The notes: generated by a model from the sequence alone, not told the origin. 54,452 nucleotides of DNA from an uncultured Oligoflexia bacterium (GCA_937120495.1 CAKZJW010000133.1:1-54452); one strand, 5' to 3'; positions 35,180 to 45,121 are shown, numbered from the stretch's first letter. Numbers and translations: made by a program.

Positions 35180-36383
35180 ATCCTAATCCTAGGTTTAATT
35201 CATTAACACCAGTGTCATCTCCGCGATGCTTATAACTGTAATCTGCTTTAAATACTAATCTATCAATTGGCTTATATGCAAGACCAACAACAGTATTTGT
35301 TCTATATAATGATCTATCGTTTGCTACAACATCTTCATCAAATTCTTTTTGAAGGTCATATTCAGAGAATCTAACGAACGGAGTATAAACTGAACCTTGA
35401 GTCCCTTCGATGTCATAAGAGGCTTCAATATAAAAGCCATCCATAACTTCAGCCATTTTATTAGCATTAGCATCATTCCAATCATCAGCATTATTAATAT
35501 CTGCTCTTGAAGCTAGAAATTTTACAGCAAGTGCTTTATTTCTATACGAAGCATGAAGTTCAGCAATAGTTAACTCTAGATCTTCCGAAGACGTACTTGA
35601 GCCTGCACCTTTAGCGATTGATCCACCAAAACTAGTTGCAGTATTAAGAGCATAGTTACCATTAAGTACAATTAAAGAGGTTGAAGCATCTTTTTTTCCA
35701 TTCGCTCCACCTTTTTTACGACCAGAACGAATTCCATTTGAAGGCTTTGCCGCGATAGCATCACCATCAGGTCCATTGAATAGAAAGGCTTTATAACTAA
35801 AGTTTCCAACCTTACCAAAGGCTCCAATACCATTTTCTCTCCATGTCGATGGAAGAAGATACTTTTCAACTTCTGGACGATTTACTGAATTAAAATAAAT
35901 CGGCTCGTGAAGTTCATTAGTTAAACCCATTGGTATTAATGAAAGACCAAATCTATAGCTTAACTTTTCACTTGCAAGGTAATCTAAATATAAAAATTCA
36001 GTAAAGACTTCATTTACATGTTCTATTTCAATTTCTGTATTTAAAATCCATTTATCATTATACTTATATCCTAGATAAATAATATTTCTCAGAGCCTCTG
36101 TTTGAGGGTCTCTATCTGTTCCATTATTATCTTCGTCTTCAGCATCTTTTAGGTTGTAAGTTATCTCACCATATCCACCAATAGATAGACCTTGATTAAT
36201 AAAATATACCTTTGAAGCGGCTTGGCCTAGACCGTGAGCAGTTTGGTTAGACCCAATATTAGACTGTGATGCCTTAAGAGCAGCAATCTCATCAGCTAAG
36301 ATATCGATTTTACGTTCTAAATCTTGATTTGTTGCTCCAAATACAGTGCTTGAAGCCAGCATTAATATTAAAATTAATTTCAT
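35169..36383 (-). CDS. Outer-membrane porin-like beta-barrel protein
   Basis: A protein of about 404 residues with signal peptide MKLILILMLASSTVFG, then a short coiled coil (LERKIDILADEIAALKASQS) and a long alternating beta pattern ending with the aromatic C terminus GLGFVY, typical of outer-membrane barrels. The coiled coil before the barrel resembles porins with a peptidoglycan-facing segment. ATG 36383 has GAGG upstream. It is first in an operon with an FMN-binding protein and a four-helix membrane protein. Confidence 0.85.
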   Translation of the reverse strand: MKLILILMLASSTVFGATNQDLERKIDILADEIAALKASQSNIGSNQTAHGLGQAASKVYFINQGLSIGGYGEITYNLKDAEDEDNNGTDRDPQTEALRNIIYLGYKYNDKWILNTEIEIEHVNEVFTEFLYLDYLASEKLSYRFGLSLIPMGLTNELHEPIYFNSVNRPEVEKYLLPSTWRENGIGAFGKVGNFSYKAFLFNGPDGDAIAAKPSNGIRSGRKKGGANGKKDASTSLIVLNGNYALNTATSFGGSIAKGAGSSTSSEDLELTIAELHASYRNKALAVKFLASRADINNADDWNDANANKMAEVMDGFYIEASYDIEGTQGSVYTPFVRFSEYDLQKEFDEDVVANDRSLYRTNTVVGLAYKPIDRLVFKADYSYKHRGDDTGVNELNLGLGFVY

Positions 36384-36424
36384 TTCTACCTCTCTATGAT
36401 TAATTGTATCAAGACTAGCACATT

Positions 36425-36442
36425 TGTTTGATACCTCAAACA
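36425..36442. promoter_or_regulatory. CRP/FNR-type palindrome upstream of the porin operon
   Basis: TGTTTGA-TACC-TCAAACA is a perfect inverted repeat with 7-bp arms and a 4-bp spacer, the layout of FNR/CRP-family sites (FNR: TTGAT-N4-ATCAA). It lies about 50 bp upstream of the porin ATG and about 100 bp upstream of the divergent secreted gene. A TACAAT -10-like box (minus strand, 36403-36408) puts it near -38 of a possible start. Confidence 0.55.
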
Positions 36443-36530
36443 TGTATTTATTACGCGATGCACAATATTTTATATGTTTAACTTCTATTCCCCCATACAA
36501 TAAAAATAATTAACAAATTAAGGAAAACGT

Positions 36531-37214
36531 ATGAAAAATCTATTCATTCTTTTAATGCTGTCTTGTTCACTTTTAAGCACAACGGTCTACTCTCAAGAAC
36601 TAACAAAAAACGAGAAAAGAAAAATTGCTAAGCAGCAACGAAAAATTGAAAGAAAGCAGAAAAAAGAGTTAAAGAGAGCTTTTAAAAAACTCTATAAAAG
36701 AATTACAAAAAATCCAGAGATGCGTTCTGAATTTCACTCTATACTAAATCAATGTCCTGATATGGATGAAGCTTGTCATGACCGTTTAGAAAGAGCGACA
36801 CAAGAAGCAGTAGAGGGCAGTAACCTTGCCGCTCAAGCCGGTGGACTAACTTTTGGAATTTGTCATCCTGGTGAAAATTTTCAAGCGATTCATAAACTAG
36901 TTTACTCTAAAAGAAATTACGACTGTAAGTTATCCTCTCATGGAAAAGTTTATAATAGGTCTGTTGAAAGAAAATTATTTGGCCCTGGACTAATTTGGGA
37001 CAAACAATCAGTTGTCCTAATGTGTACAGGACCTGCATATGGAAAGTCTACTTTTGGTTCAAACCTTACTTTAGGAGTAGGATTTGGAATATCACTAGGG
37101 TCTTCTTTTGGTAAAGTTGGTTTATGTTTAGCCGTTGGTGCTGGTAAATCAATTGGTTTCTTTGTTGGTGGAGAAAAAATTACTTTTGAAGAATTGGAAA
37201 AAGAAGACGTATAA
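36531..37214 (+). CDS. Secreted protein with basic coiled coil, unknown
   Basis: A 227-residue exported protein with signal peptide MKNLFILLMLSCSLLSTTVYS. A very basic helical stretch (about 25-60, Lys/Arg rich) follows, then a Cys-containing domain and a glycine-rich hydrophobic C-terminal part (FGSNLTLGVGFGISLGSSFG). AAGGA precedes ATG. It abuts the di-haem cytochrome gene with no intervening base and probably shares a transcript with it. No known family. Confidence 0.75.
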   Translation: MKNLFILLMLSCSLLSTTVYSQELTKNEKRKIAKQQRKIERKQKKELKRAFKKLYKRITKNPEMRSEFHSILNQCPDMDEACHDRLERATQEAVEGSNLAAQAGGLTFGICHPGENFQAIHKLVYSKRNYDCKLSSHGKVYNRSVERKLFGPGLIWDKQSVVLMCTGPAYGKSTFGSNLTLGVGFGISLGSSFGKVGLCLAVGAGKSIGFFVGGEKITFEELEKEDV

Positions 37215-38702
37215 ATGAAGCTTTACTCGATACTACTCTTATTCACTTTTTCTTTAACTGCATACTCTAACTCTTGCATTATGGAAAATTATCACGATGA
37301 AGTGATAGACACTGGTACTAGCTTGTCTCAGATAGCGCAAGAGGCTCTATTAAAAAACCAATGTAAAGTGTTTAGAAAAGAAAATAAACGTCGAAATAAA
37401 AATCGCAAATCAAAACTTTCGGATAAGCAATTTAACCGTGCAAAAGTTTTGTGTGGTAAGTGGACATTTTTAAATCTTGGGATGAGAACAAATATTGGTG
37501 TTCCAGTCGCCTTACTTAAAGCGATAGAAAACTTTAAAGAAGTTGGTCCCAAACTAAAAAATCTTGGACTTCTAGACGACGAAACTTGGTCTAAAAAAAG
37601 ATGGCCCTTTGGAATAGTAAAATCAAAGCATCAAAAAAGACTTGCTTTCAAAAGAGTTACGACAAATAAAATTGTACAATTTAGCTGTGCTGCATGCCAT
37701 ACAGGAAAATTGCCTGATGGCCGTGTCTCTATTGGAATGGCAAACGAGTCATTTGAATATGGAAAATTTAACCAATACACTTTGTTTTCAATTTGGATGG
37801 TTGATAAAAGAAAATATGACGAAACAAGATGGCTACCAGAGCTAATCAAAATGTATAAGAAGCTTAAAAAAGGTAACAAGAGTTTCTTTTTAAAAATGAT
37901 GACAGCAACTGAAAAGATGCCTATCAATAAATTTTTATTAAAATATATTATCGGAGAACAACCACCTAGTCTTGCAACTCAAAGATCTTTTTTAAACTCA
38001 GAGCCTGGTGTCTTTAATGGATTTGCTCCAAGTTTAAATTTTGAAGATAGAGAACTATATGTTTCTGCTCCTGGAGTCTGGAAACTTGGTACAGAGAAAG
38101 AGTCTCATTACGGAACACTAGCTTCTCGTCCAGATACGACTTCATTTATTCAAGAAGCATTTGTTTATACAAATAGATCTAATAAATACAGCAAGCCCTC
38201 ATACATAGAGCCTGTTGCTGAATATTTAAAGTGCTTAAAATCGCCAAAGCCGATTGTGAAGAAGAATGTTAACCTTTATGATCGAGGTCAAAATGTTTTC
38301 AAAAACAGCTGTACTAGTTGTCATGATTTAAAGCATGGTGGTGGTAGCTCAGCAGTATCACCAGAAGCCATTGGTATCCCACAAACTTTTGTTGGTATTT
38401 TTGAAGGCTATCAACCTCAAGATATACAATCAAAAAGAACCTTTAAGCTTCTTCAAGAGATGAAACTTGATAAGTCTGCACACAAAATAAAAGTTAGACG
38501 ATTAAACGGTGTTTGGACAAGAAAGAACTTAACATCTAATGGGCAGATTAAAGGAATGGATCACCTATTTTGCTTAAATGGAAAAACAAGAAGTTTTGTT
38601 AATTCTGAAAGTTCAAAAACACAGGGAATTCATCTTGATCTTTGTGAAAATTATTCTGAAAGTGAAAAAGAAGCTCTTAAAGAATATCTTAAATTCTTTT
38701 AA
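37215..38702 (+). CDS. Exported di-haem c-type cytochrome
   Basis: A 495-residue exported protein (signal peptide about 1-17). Two CxxCH haem sites are visible, CAACH at about 158-162 and CTSCH at about 366-370. Spacing and size are reminiscent of the CCP/RoxA-like di-haem superfamily, but the catalytic class cannot be fixed. It abuts the previous gene. Its 3' end overlaps the convergent TIGR02147 regulator gene by 4 bp. It probably acts in the periplasm. Confidence 0.85.
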   Translation: MKLYSILLLFTFSLTAYSNSCIMENYHDEVIDTGTSLSQIAQEALLKNQCKVFRKENKRRNKNRKSKLSDKQFNRAKVLCGKWTFLNLGMRTNIGVPVALLKAIENFKEVGPKLKNLGLLDDETWSKKRWPFGIVKSKHQKRLAFKRVTTNKIVQFSCAACHTGKLPDGRVSIGMANESFEYGKFNQYTLFSIWMVDKRKYDETRWLPELIKMYKKLKKGNKSFFLKMMTATEKMPINKFLLKYIIGEQPPSLATQRSFLNSEPGVFNGFAPSLNFEDRELYVSAPGVWKLGTEKESHYGTLASRPDTTSFIQEAFVYTNRSNKYSKPSYIEPVAEYLKCLKSPKPIVKKNVNLYDRGQNVFKNSCTSCHDLKHGGGSSAVSPEAIGIPQTFVGIFEGYQPQDIQSKRTFKLLQEMKLDKSAHKIKVRRLNGVWTRKNLTSNGQIKGMDHLFCLNGKTRSFVNSESSKTQGIHLDLCENYSESEKEALKEYLKFF

Positions 38703-39520
38703 TCAATTTTTGATATGCTAAAAAACTGTACATTTAAGGCGTAAGTCTCTTCACCTTCACCGTCTTTAGTTTCATAGTTTTGTATAATTTGATCAGACAA
38801 TTCTCTAATTTCTTCTTTAATCTTTGGAAGGTCTTTTTTCTTAATATTAAAAGTAACACTACTATATTCTCGTTGCTCAACTGGTTGCTTTGAAACTTGG
38901 TCAGCTGCTATTGAGCACATTTTTTGATGCCCTTCTTGAATCGCCTTATTCATTACATCTTGGGCCGTATAAATATGTTGGATTTTTCGATCAAATCCTT
39001 TTTCACTTGGTGTTAACATTTCTAAATTCTGCAACCTCTTTAAAGTTTCTTCTATAGTTTTAAGGTTTTCATTTATTCTCAGTTTTGACTTAATCCATCC
39101 AATCGAATTTTGAAAGCTTTTAAGTTGAGTCATTTCAAATAAAAACACATGAAGTGGCTCCGAGACAAACTTATAAGCTTCAACATCATGAGTCTCTCTT
39201 GTCTCTTTCGGAGCTAGAAGTTTTAACCTATCGTTATACATCTTCTTTTCTTCAATAGACTTTGCTCTTTGAAGATCGACTAATGCCTCAAAGTAGCTAG
39301 CTTCTTTTTTTTGAAGCTTCAAACTTTTAATAAGTAGAGGTACATATTTTTTAGGTATATTTCTGTCACCTTTTAACATGGCATGAAGAGGTCCATGGGA
39401 TTTCATCCCCAAGCTTTGGGCCCAAGACCTTAAAGAGAAAGATGAATTAGCTTTCTTTTTCTCTTCAAGAGAATCTCGTAGATAGCTTGCTGGGTCTGTG
39501 TAAGAAAATATGCTTAACAT
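38699..39520 (-). CDS. TIGR02147-family putative regulator (DUF4423)
   Basis: A 273-residue protein with the TIGR02147 pattern. An N-terminal region reads YTDPASYLRDSLEEKKK, then FSLRSWAQSLGMKSHGPLHAMLKGDRNIPKKYV, probably an HTH-like segment. The DUF4423-type C-terminal region includes SVTFNIKKKDLPKIKEEIRELSDQIIQ. The family is known mainly from Fibrobacter and Bdellovibrio relatives; its biochemical role is unproven. It is divergent from the gene starting at 39673, which it may regulate. Confidence 0.85.
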   Translation of the reverse strand: MLSIFSYTDPASYLRDSLEEKKKANSSFSLRSWAQSLGMKSHGPLHAMLKGDRNIPKKYVPLLIKSLKLQKKEASYFEALVDLQRAKSIEEKKMYNDRLKLLAPKETRETHDVEAYKFVSEPLHVFLFEMTQLKSFQNSIGWIKSKLRINENLKTIEETLKRLQNLEMLTPSEKGFDRKIQHIYTAQDVMNKAIQEGHQKMCSIAADQVSKQPVEQREYSSVTFNIKKKDLPKIKEEIRELSDQIIQNYETKDGEGEETYALNVQFFSISKID

Positions 39521-39551
39521 GACTTCTTATCGGTGAATAAAAGCAGAACTT

Positions 39552-39580
39552 GAGACCAGAGGACAGAAGAAAAGAGACCA
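39552..39580. repeat. Direct repeat in the divergent control region
   Basis: GAGACCA occurs at 39552-39558 and again at 39574-39580, 22 bp apart (two helical turns), between the TIGR02147 regulator gene and the caspase-like gene. TTCTT-C-AAGAA is a small palindrome nearby. These could be binding sites for the regulator. Support is weak. Confidence 0.3.
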
Positions 39581-39672
39581 TTAGTTCCAATTAATCGTGT
39601 AATTTCTTCAAGAATCAAGCTCTTCTAGGTGCTCTTTCGTGACATAAAGTTATCTAAAATATAGAAATACCT

Positions 39673-40884
39673 ATGATTTTAATTTTACTACTAATAAGCC
39701 TAAGCGCTTTCTCACAGGTCTCGACAAAGACTCATTTCATAAAATATAAAGCCTATCTCCTTACTGATAGTACAGATATTGCTTTTGCAATTAATAAACA
39801 AGTTAATTATTCACTAGGTCCAGCAACAACCCTTAAAAAGATTGGTCACAACTCATCTTTAACTGAAAAATTTAACTATGAAATTATCAGTAAAACTCTC
39901 CACGAATCTGGGCTTACTAAAGTTGAATACACCTATATAGGAAAATTACTCACAGAGCAGTATGTAGATATAGAAACATATAAAGTTGTTCTTCCCCTTA
40001 ACACTGAAACTATTTATAAAAAAGCGAATAGAAAATGTGCATCAAGATCAGGAGAAAATCTTTTTTATCAGTCTTGGAGCCCAAAATACAGACGTTGCCC
40101 ACTTAAGAAAGGATCCGACTACGAAGAGTTCAAAGTAGAGTTTATTGGAGAAATGGATTCTAAACATGAGCTTATTAAAGATGATTTAAGAAATGAAGGT
40201 AAGTATAAGCTGTTTTTTTATTTTGGCTCAGACTACCATTCAACAAGAAAATTTGGTCACGCCCAAAAAGGATACGATCAAACTCTTAAGGCTTTGAAGA
40301 AAAAAGGTTTTATAAAAAGATTTGATAATATTCAAAAACAAGAAATTTTCAACAAAATATCTTTATTTAGCCGTTACCAAAAACTAACGGGAAAAATAGA
40401 TGGTATTGAAACAGAGGTTTATCTTCTTCTTGGAAATCCAGATAGTAAAACACCAAAAGCTCAATATGAATTTTTCCGTTTTTTTAAATATGCTTTCAAG
40501 AATGCGTCAGCTATCAATTATAATGGCCATGCAGGACTTGGGGAAAATTTAAATTTTGATAAACTAGAAGTTAAATTTAAAGAGAAGATTACTTATAACC
40601 AAAATCAAAAGCAACTCTATCTACTTAGTGGATGCTCAACTTATCTGCAATCAAGTGGGTTCTTTTTTAGTAAGAAAAAACAAAAGAATTCTTTAATATT
40701 AATTACAAACGGATTATCAGTAAAACTGAGAGTAAACAAGTTCTTACCTCAAGCTATTCTAAACTCTCTTTCATTTAAAGATTCTATGACAAGTGATTCT
40801 CTTAGAGTTGAGATATACAAACAAATGAAACGCGCAGGTGCAAGTAAGTCACAGTTCCCTATGACTGCAGTTGAATTTAACTAG
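39673..40884 (+). CDS. Secreted caspase/gingipain-like cysteine protease candidate
   Basis: A 403-residue exported protein with a short signal peptide (about 1-14). Its middle and C-terminal parts show two motifs at spacing and strand context typical of clan CD peptidases: H286 in SAINYNGHAGLG and C321 in LYLLSGCSTYLQS, each after a hydrophobic strand. A His-Cys dyad is therefore plausible. The N-terminal part is unrecognised. The family assignment is by motif only. No clear Shine-Dalgarno is present. Its 3' end overlaps the nitrilase gene by 8 bp. Confidence 0.65.
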   Translation: MILILLLISLSAFSQVSTKTHFIKYKAYLLTDSTDIAFAINKQVNYSLGPATTLKKIGHNSSLTEKFNYEIISKTLHESGLTKVEYTYIGKLLTEQYVDIETYKVVLPLNTETIYKKANRKCASRSGENLFYQSWSPKYRRCPLKKGSDYEEFKVEFIGEMDSKHELIKDDLRNEGKYKLFFYFGSDYHSTRKFGHAQKGYDQTLKALKKKGFIKRFDNIQKQEIFNKISLFSRYQKLTGKIDGIETEVYLLLGNPDSKTPKAQYEFFRFFKYAFKNASAINYNGHAGLGENLNFDKLEVKFKEKITYNQNQKQLYLLSGCSTYLQSSGFFFSKKKQKNSLILITNGLSVKLRVNKFLPQAILNSLSFKDSMTSDSLRVEIYKQMKRAGASKSQFPMTAVEFN

Positions 40885-41689
40885 TAAAAAACTTTTGGGT
40901 TACATTAATTCTTTTTCGAACTTTTTCTACTTCCGAAATTTTCAAATCAACTATTGCATACCCCTCTGTATCACCTAGATTAGCTAATACTTCTCCCCAG
41001 GGATCAACAATTAAACTATGTCCATAAGTTTTAATTTTATCGTTATGAGCACCCACTTGATTTGCCCCAATTACATACGACTGGTTTTCTATGGCCCTTG
41101 CGCGAAGTAGCGTTTCCCAGTGTGCTTTTCCTGTAGGAACTGTAAATGCACTCGCAACACTTATTAAATTTACGCCTTTTGAAAAGTAGTAACGATAAAG
41201 CTCAGGGAATCTTAAATCAAAGCATATGCTTAAACCTATTTTCCATTTATCTAAGGTCAATATTTTAGGCTCACTACCGTTTGTATAAACAATAGATTCA
41301 TCAACTACCGTCTTACTTTCATGGCGACTCAAGTCAACACTGAAGAGATGCATTTTATCGTAAGAAGATAACTCCTCCCCAGTTGGTGAAAAGTTGTAAT
41401 TTCTATTTAAAACTTTTTCTCCAGTAGGATTCTTCGTAGCAGCTGAAGCTCCAATCAAATAGAGGTTGTTTCGTTTAGCTAGATTTTGGATATTTAAATA
41501 ATGCTCATTTCCACTTTCCACTAGATATGGTGTCGCTGAAGTTCCATCACTCATAGAGTAAAAGACTTCTGGTAAAAATAGAGCCTCTACTTCTGACTCT
41601 TTCTTAGCCTTATCTATAAAACTCTGAATTTTCTTTAGATTTTCCTCAGGATCTAACGCTGAGCAAAGTTGAATTAATGCAATTTTCAT
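40877..41689 (-). CDS. Nitrilase-family amidase (Nit1-like)
   Basis: A 270-residue carbon-nitrogen hydrolase with the Glu-Lys-Cys triad at E41 (LPEVF), K112 (YDKMHLFSV) and C156 (SICFDLRFPEL). The CFDLRFPEL pattern resembles Nit1/Nit2, enzymes that hydrolyse deaminated glutathione or related omega-amides. Length is normal. AGGA precedes ATG. Divergent from the flippase-like gene. Confidence 0.92.
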   Translation of the reverse strand: MKIALIQLCSALDPEENLKKIQSFIDKAKKESEVEALFLPEVFYSMSDGTSATPYLVESGNEHYLNIQNLAKRNNLYLIGASAATKNPTGEKVLNRNYNFSPTGEELSSYDKMHLFSVDLSRHESKTVVDESIVYTNGSEPKILTLDKWKIGLSICFDLRFPELYRYYFSKGVNLISVASAFTVPTGKAHWETLLRARAIENQSYVIGANQVGAHNDKIKTYGHSLIVDPWGEVLANLGDTEGYAIVDLKISEVEKVRKRINVTQKFFTS

Positions 41690-41725
41690 AGAGTTATCCT
41701 TTTAACTACTATATCATAACACATA

Positions 41726-42727
41726 ATGATAAATGCTTTAAAAACCATCTTCAAATTTATGTTTGCGTTTGCTCTTATTTACTGGCTAATAAGCTCTGGT
41801 AAATTAGACTTTGGCATCTTTAAAGAAGTACTTCACCATCCATTTAAAGTTATTATTTCTGCTTTTGGCTTACTTATTGTTTTAGCTCTTGTTAATTTTA
41901 GATACTCTCTAATTCTCGCAACAAGAGGAAAGGCTAAAATCACACCTCTAAAATTACTTCGCTACAGTTGGATTGGAATGTTTTTTAATTCTGTTCTTCC
42001 TGGAAGCGTTAGTGGTGATCTAGTAAAGATATTTTATATAAAGAGTGAAGATGAATCATTAACGACAAAATTTATGTTGGCCTCAATTTTTATAGATCGA
42101 ATATTTGGACTATCTGCTTTAGTTCTTCTTCTTGGACTATTTTCAATACTTAATTATTCTGAGCTTACAAGTTACTCTCCAGATATAAAGAAGTTACTCG
42201 ATTTAAATTTAATTCTATTTGCTTGTGTTATCTTGGCTTTTAGTGCCATTTACTTTTTCCAGTCATTACCACATAAACTTTTCAAGCCTTTTATAACGCT
42301 TCCTTTATTTAAAAATATTCTTCCTAAGCTATTAAACCTTTGGGATGAGTTATGTAAATTTAAAGACAAAATCGTGACTTTAATGAGTTTAAGCCTACTT
42401 CTTCAAGCACTTGCAGTAGTTACATTTTGGTTTTTAACTGAAAGCTTTGCTCAAGGTGAGTTCCCAATATCATATGCTCTTTCAATTATCCCTATTGGAT
42501 TCGTTGCTCTTGCGATACCAATCGCACCTTCTGGCCTTGGTGTTGGACACGCAGTATTTCATACAATTCTTGGATTTATTGGAATTAGTAATGGAGCTGA
42601 TTTATTTAATATTTATTTTTTCGTATTGATATCGTTTAATTTATTAGGTGCTATTCCCTATCTTTTAACTAAGTCTAAAAAACAAATATCTTTTCAGAAT
42701 TTAGATGTCCGTAATGAAGAGATTTAA
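41726..42727 (+). CDS. Flippase-like / LPG-synthase-TM membrane protein
   Basis: A 333-residue integral membrane protein with roughly eight helices and the UPF0104 signature GMFFNSVLPGSVSGDLVKIF. The superfamily includes MprF flippase domains and AglD-like proteins. Function is unknown; lipid or glycolipid translocation is a guess. Its 3' end overlaps the convergent gene by 53 bp. No Shine-Dalgarno. Confidence 0.85.
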   Translation: MINALKTIFKFMFAFALIYWLISSGKLDFGIFKEVLHHPFKVIISAFGLLIVLALVNFRYSLILATRGKAKITPLKLLRYSWIGMFFNSVLPGSVSGDLVKIFYIKSEDESLTTKFMLASIFIDRIFGLSALVLLLGLFSILNYSELTSYSPDIKKLLDLNLILFACVILAFSAIYFFQSLPHKLFKPFITLPLFKNILPKLLNLWDELCKFKDKIVTLMSLSLLLQALAVVTFWFLTESFAQGEFPISYALSIIPIGFVALAIPIAPSGLGVGHAVFHTILGFIGISNGADLFNIYFFVLISFNLLGAIPYLLTKSKKQISFQNLDVRNEEI

Positions 42728-43292
42728 TTTTAAGTTTTTCTACTGTTAATAAAAATTCTTCTTCGGCAACATCTGAGTTTAATTTTCTGACTTTCTTCGC
42801 TTGTTTCTTTAGATTTGATAAAACTTCTCTTGGTAATGTAGTTACACCTTTTAAAATATAATTTTTATTTTCAAAGTTAATTATTCGGCCTAAGAAAATA
42901 TCATCCTCTAAAAGAGCAAGATTACAATCCTCTTTTTTAAGAACAACTTTTTCGTTATGAAGAATATCTTTTAATACGATTTGCTTTCTAAAGTTAATTT
43001 TTACAAATTGGAACAAAGAAAAGTTTATATTATAAAAAGATTTTGCAAGTTCTGCCTCAACTGTAAAGTTTTGAATATAGTCATCAATAACTCTACGTTT
43101 GTCTTCTCTTCTGAAATTAAAGATAAACCAATCATTAAAAGTATTCATTCGAGACTCGTATTCATTTGCCTCTTCATCAATCATACCTGTTTTATCGACA
43201 AACTCATTTTTGGCCTTAATTAAAAGGTCGTAATAGTCACCTTTAGTATAGTGATCCATTATTTTATTAATATGAGTTTCAATAAGATTCAT
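42675..43292 (-). CDS. Unknown protein coupled to lepA
   Basis: A 205-residue soluble protein with no recognised family. Its ATG overlaps the lepA stop by one base (TAATG), pointing to coupled translation. It contains a basic region near the C terminus (LKKQAKKVRKLNSD). The 3' end overlaps the convergent membrane-protein gene by 53 bp. Sequence shows mixed helices and strands only. Confidence 0.7.
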   Translation of the reverse strand: MNLIETHINKIMDHYTKGDYYDLLIKAKNEFVDKTGMIDEEANEYESRMNTFNDWFIFNFRREDKRRVIDDYIQNFTVEAELAKSFYNINFSLFQFVKINFRKQIVLKDILHNEKVVLKKEDCNLALLEDDIFLGRIINFENKNYILKGVTTLPREVLSNLKKQAKKVRKLNSDVAEEEFLLTVEKLKIKSLHYGHLNSEKIFVF

Positions 43293-45091
43293 TACTCATC
43301 AACCTTCAGAACGGCAAGGAATGCTTCTTGTGGAATCTCAACGTTTCCAACCATCTTCATCCTCTTCTTACCTTCTTTTTGCTTCTCTAGAAGTTTTCTC
43401 TTTCTTGAAATATCACCACCATAACATTTTGCAAGAACGTTCTTTCTAAGAGCTTTGACAGTCTCTCTTGCAATAACCTTATTTCCAATAGCTGCTTGAA
43501 TTGCAATATCAAATTGCTGGCGATCAATTATTTTTCTAAGCTTACCAACGAGGTCTCTTCCTTTATAATAAGCATTATCATCATGACAAATTAATGAAAG
43601 AGCATCTACTGGATCACCATTTAAAAGAATATCAAGCTTAACAAGCTTTGATTTTACATTTCCTTTAAACTCATAATCCATACTCGCGTATCCCTTCGTG
43701 ATTGATTTTAGTTGATCATAAAAATCAAAAACCATCTCACTTAAAGGAAGATCATAAACAATTTGAACTCTATCACTTGTAATATATTTTAAGTCTGTTT
43801 GAATTCCACGTCTTTCCTGACACATTTTTATAATTGATCCAACATATTCATTTGGAACGTGAATAGAAAGATCAACCACTGGCTCTTCAATGGATTCAAC
43901 AACGGCCATATCAGGAAGTTCACTTGGATTACTTACAATTAATTCTTCACCACTTTTTGTAGTTACAGTGTAACTAACACTTGGAGCGGTAGAGATTAAA
44001 TTTAATCCAAACTCTCTTTCAAGTCTTTCTTGAATTATATTCATATGTAACATTCCTAAGAACCCACATCTATAACCAAGACCTAAAGCTTGAGAGCTTT
44101 CTGCTTCATATGTAAAAGATGAATCATTTAGTGCAAGTTTTTCAAGCGCTTCTTTAAGAGGCTCATAATCCTCACTAGCTACAGGGAAGATACCACAGAA
44201 AACCATCGGTTTAACTTCTTCATAACCAGCAAGAGAAGGTGTATCTCTTTTCTTATCCATAACGATCGTGTCACCAATCTTGATGTCACGAAGTTCTTTA
44301 ATACCACAAATAACCATTCCAACTTCACCAGCAGAAAGCTCTTTGAGTTCTGTATGAAAAGGAGTGTTAACAGCAAGAGAAATTATTTCATAAGACTTAT
44401 CAGAATGTTTAAAATAAATTTTATCTTTCTTTTTGATTTTCCCATGCATCATTCTTACAAGAATAATAACCCCTCTATAGGGATCAAACCATGAATCAAA
44501 AATAAGTCCTTGTGTATCTTTTTCAGCATCTCCAACAGGAGGTGGAATTGTTTGAACAATTCTCTCTAGAAGCTCTGGAATACCTAAACCACTTTTTGCA
44601 GAAACTTCAGGTGCATCTGATGCATCAATCCCAACAATTTCTTCAATCTCTTCACGAGCATTATCTGGGTCCGCGTGTGGAAGATCTATTTTATTTAATA
44701 CGGGTAAAATTTCTAAATCATTTTCAATGGCCATATAAACATTGGCCAAAGTTTGCGCCTCAACTCCTTGAGAAGCATCAACAACAAGTAGAGCTCCATC
44801 ACAAGAAGCAAGAGATCTTGAAACCTCATAAGAGAAATCAACATGGCCTGGAGTATCGATTAGATTTAAATCATATGTCTCACCGTCATTTGCTGTATAC
44901 TTAATACGAACGGTCTGCGCCTTGATCGTGATACCACGTTCTTTTTCAATATCCATATTATCTAAAATACGATCTTTCATTTCTCTATCTGAAACAGAGT
45001 CTGTTGATTGGATCAATCTATCAGCAAGCGTAGATTTACCATGATCAATATGGGCGATGATTGAAAAATTTCGAATTAACTTATTACTCAT
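43292..45091 (-). CDS. lepA: Elongation factor 4 / LepA
   Basis: A ribosomal back-translocation GTPase of 599 residues with G1 [15 protein letters not shown]3 DTPGHVDF, G4 NKID and the LepA-specific C-terminal region [24 protein letters not shown]. The start is ATG 45091. The longer frame to 45130 would run over the promoter -10, so it is rejected. Confidence 0.98.
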   Translation of the reverse strand: MSNKLIRNFSIIAHIDHGKSTLADRLIQSTDSVSDREMKDRILDNMDIEKERGITIKAQTVRIKYTANDGETYDLNLIDTPGHVDFSYEVSRSLASCDGALLVVDASQGVEAQTLANVYMAIENDLEILPVLNKIDLPHADPDNAREEIEEIVGIDASDAPEVSAKSGLGIPELLERIVQTIPPPVGDAEKDTQGLIFDSWFDPYRGVIILVRMMHGKIKKKDKIYFKHSDKSYEIISLAVNTPFHTELKELSAGEVGMVICGIKELRDIKIGDTIVMDKKRDTPSLAGYEEVKPMVFCGIFPVASEDYEPLKEALEKLALNDSSFTYEAESSQALGLGYRCGFLGMLHMNIIQERLEREFGLNLISTAPSVSYTVTTKSGEELIVSNPSELPDMAVVESIEEPVVDLSIHVPNEYVGSIIKMCQERRGIQTDLKYITSDRVQIVYDLPLSEMVFDFYDQLKSITKGYASMDYEFKGNVKSKLVKLDILLNGDPVDALSLICHDDNAYYKGRDLVGKLRKIIDRQQFDIAIQAAIGNKVIARETVKALRKNVLAKCYGGDISRKRKLLEKQKEGKKRMKMVGNVEIPQEAFLAVLKVDE

Positions 45092-45121
45092 TGTGCTCTC
45101 TTTAACTACTTTTGGTGCCTT

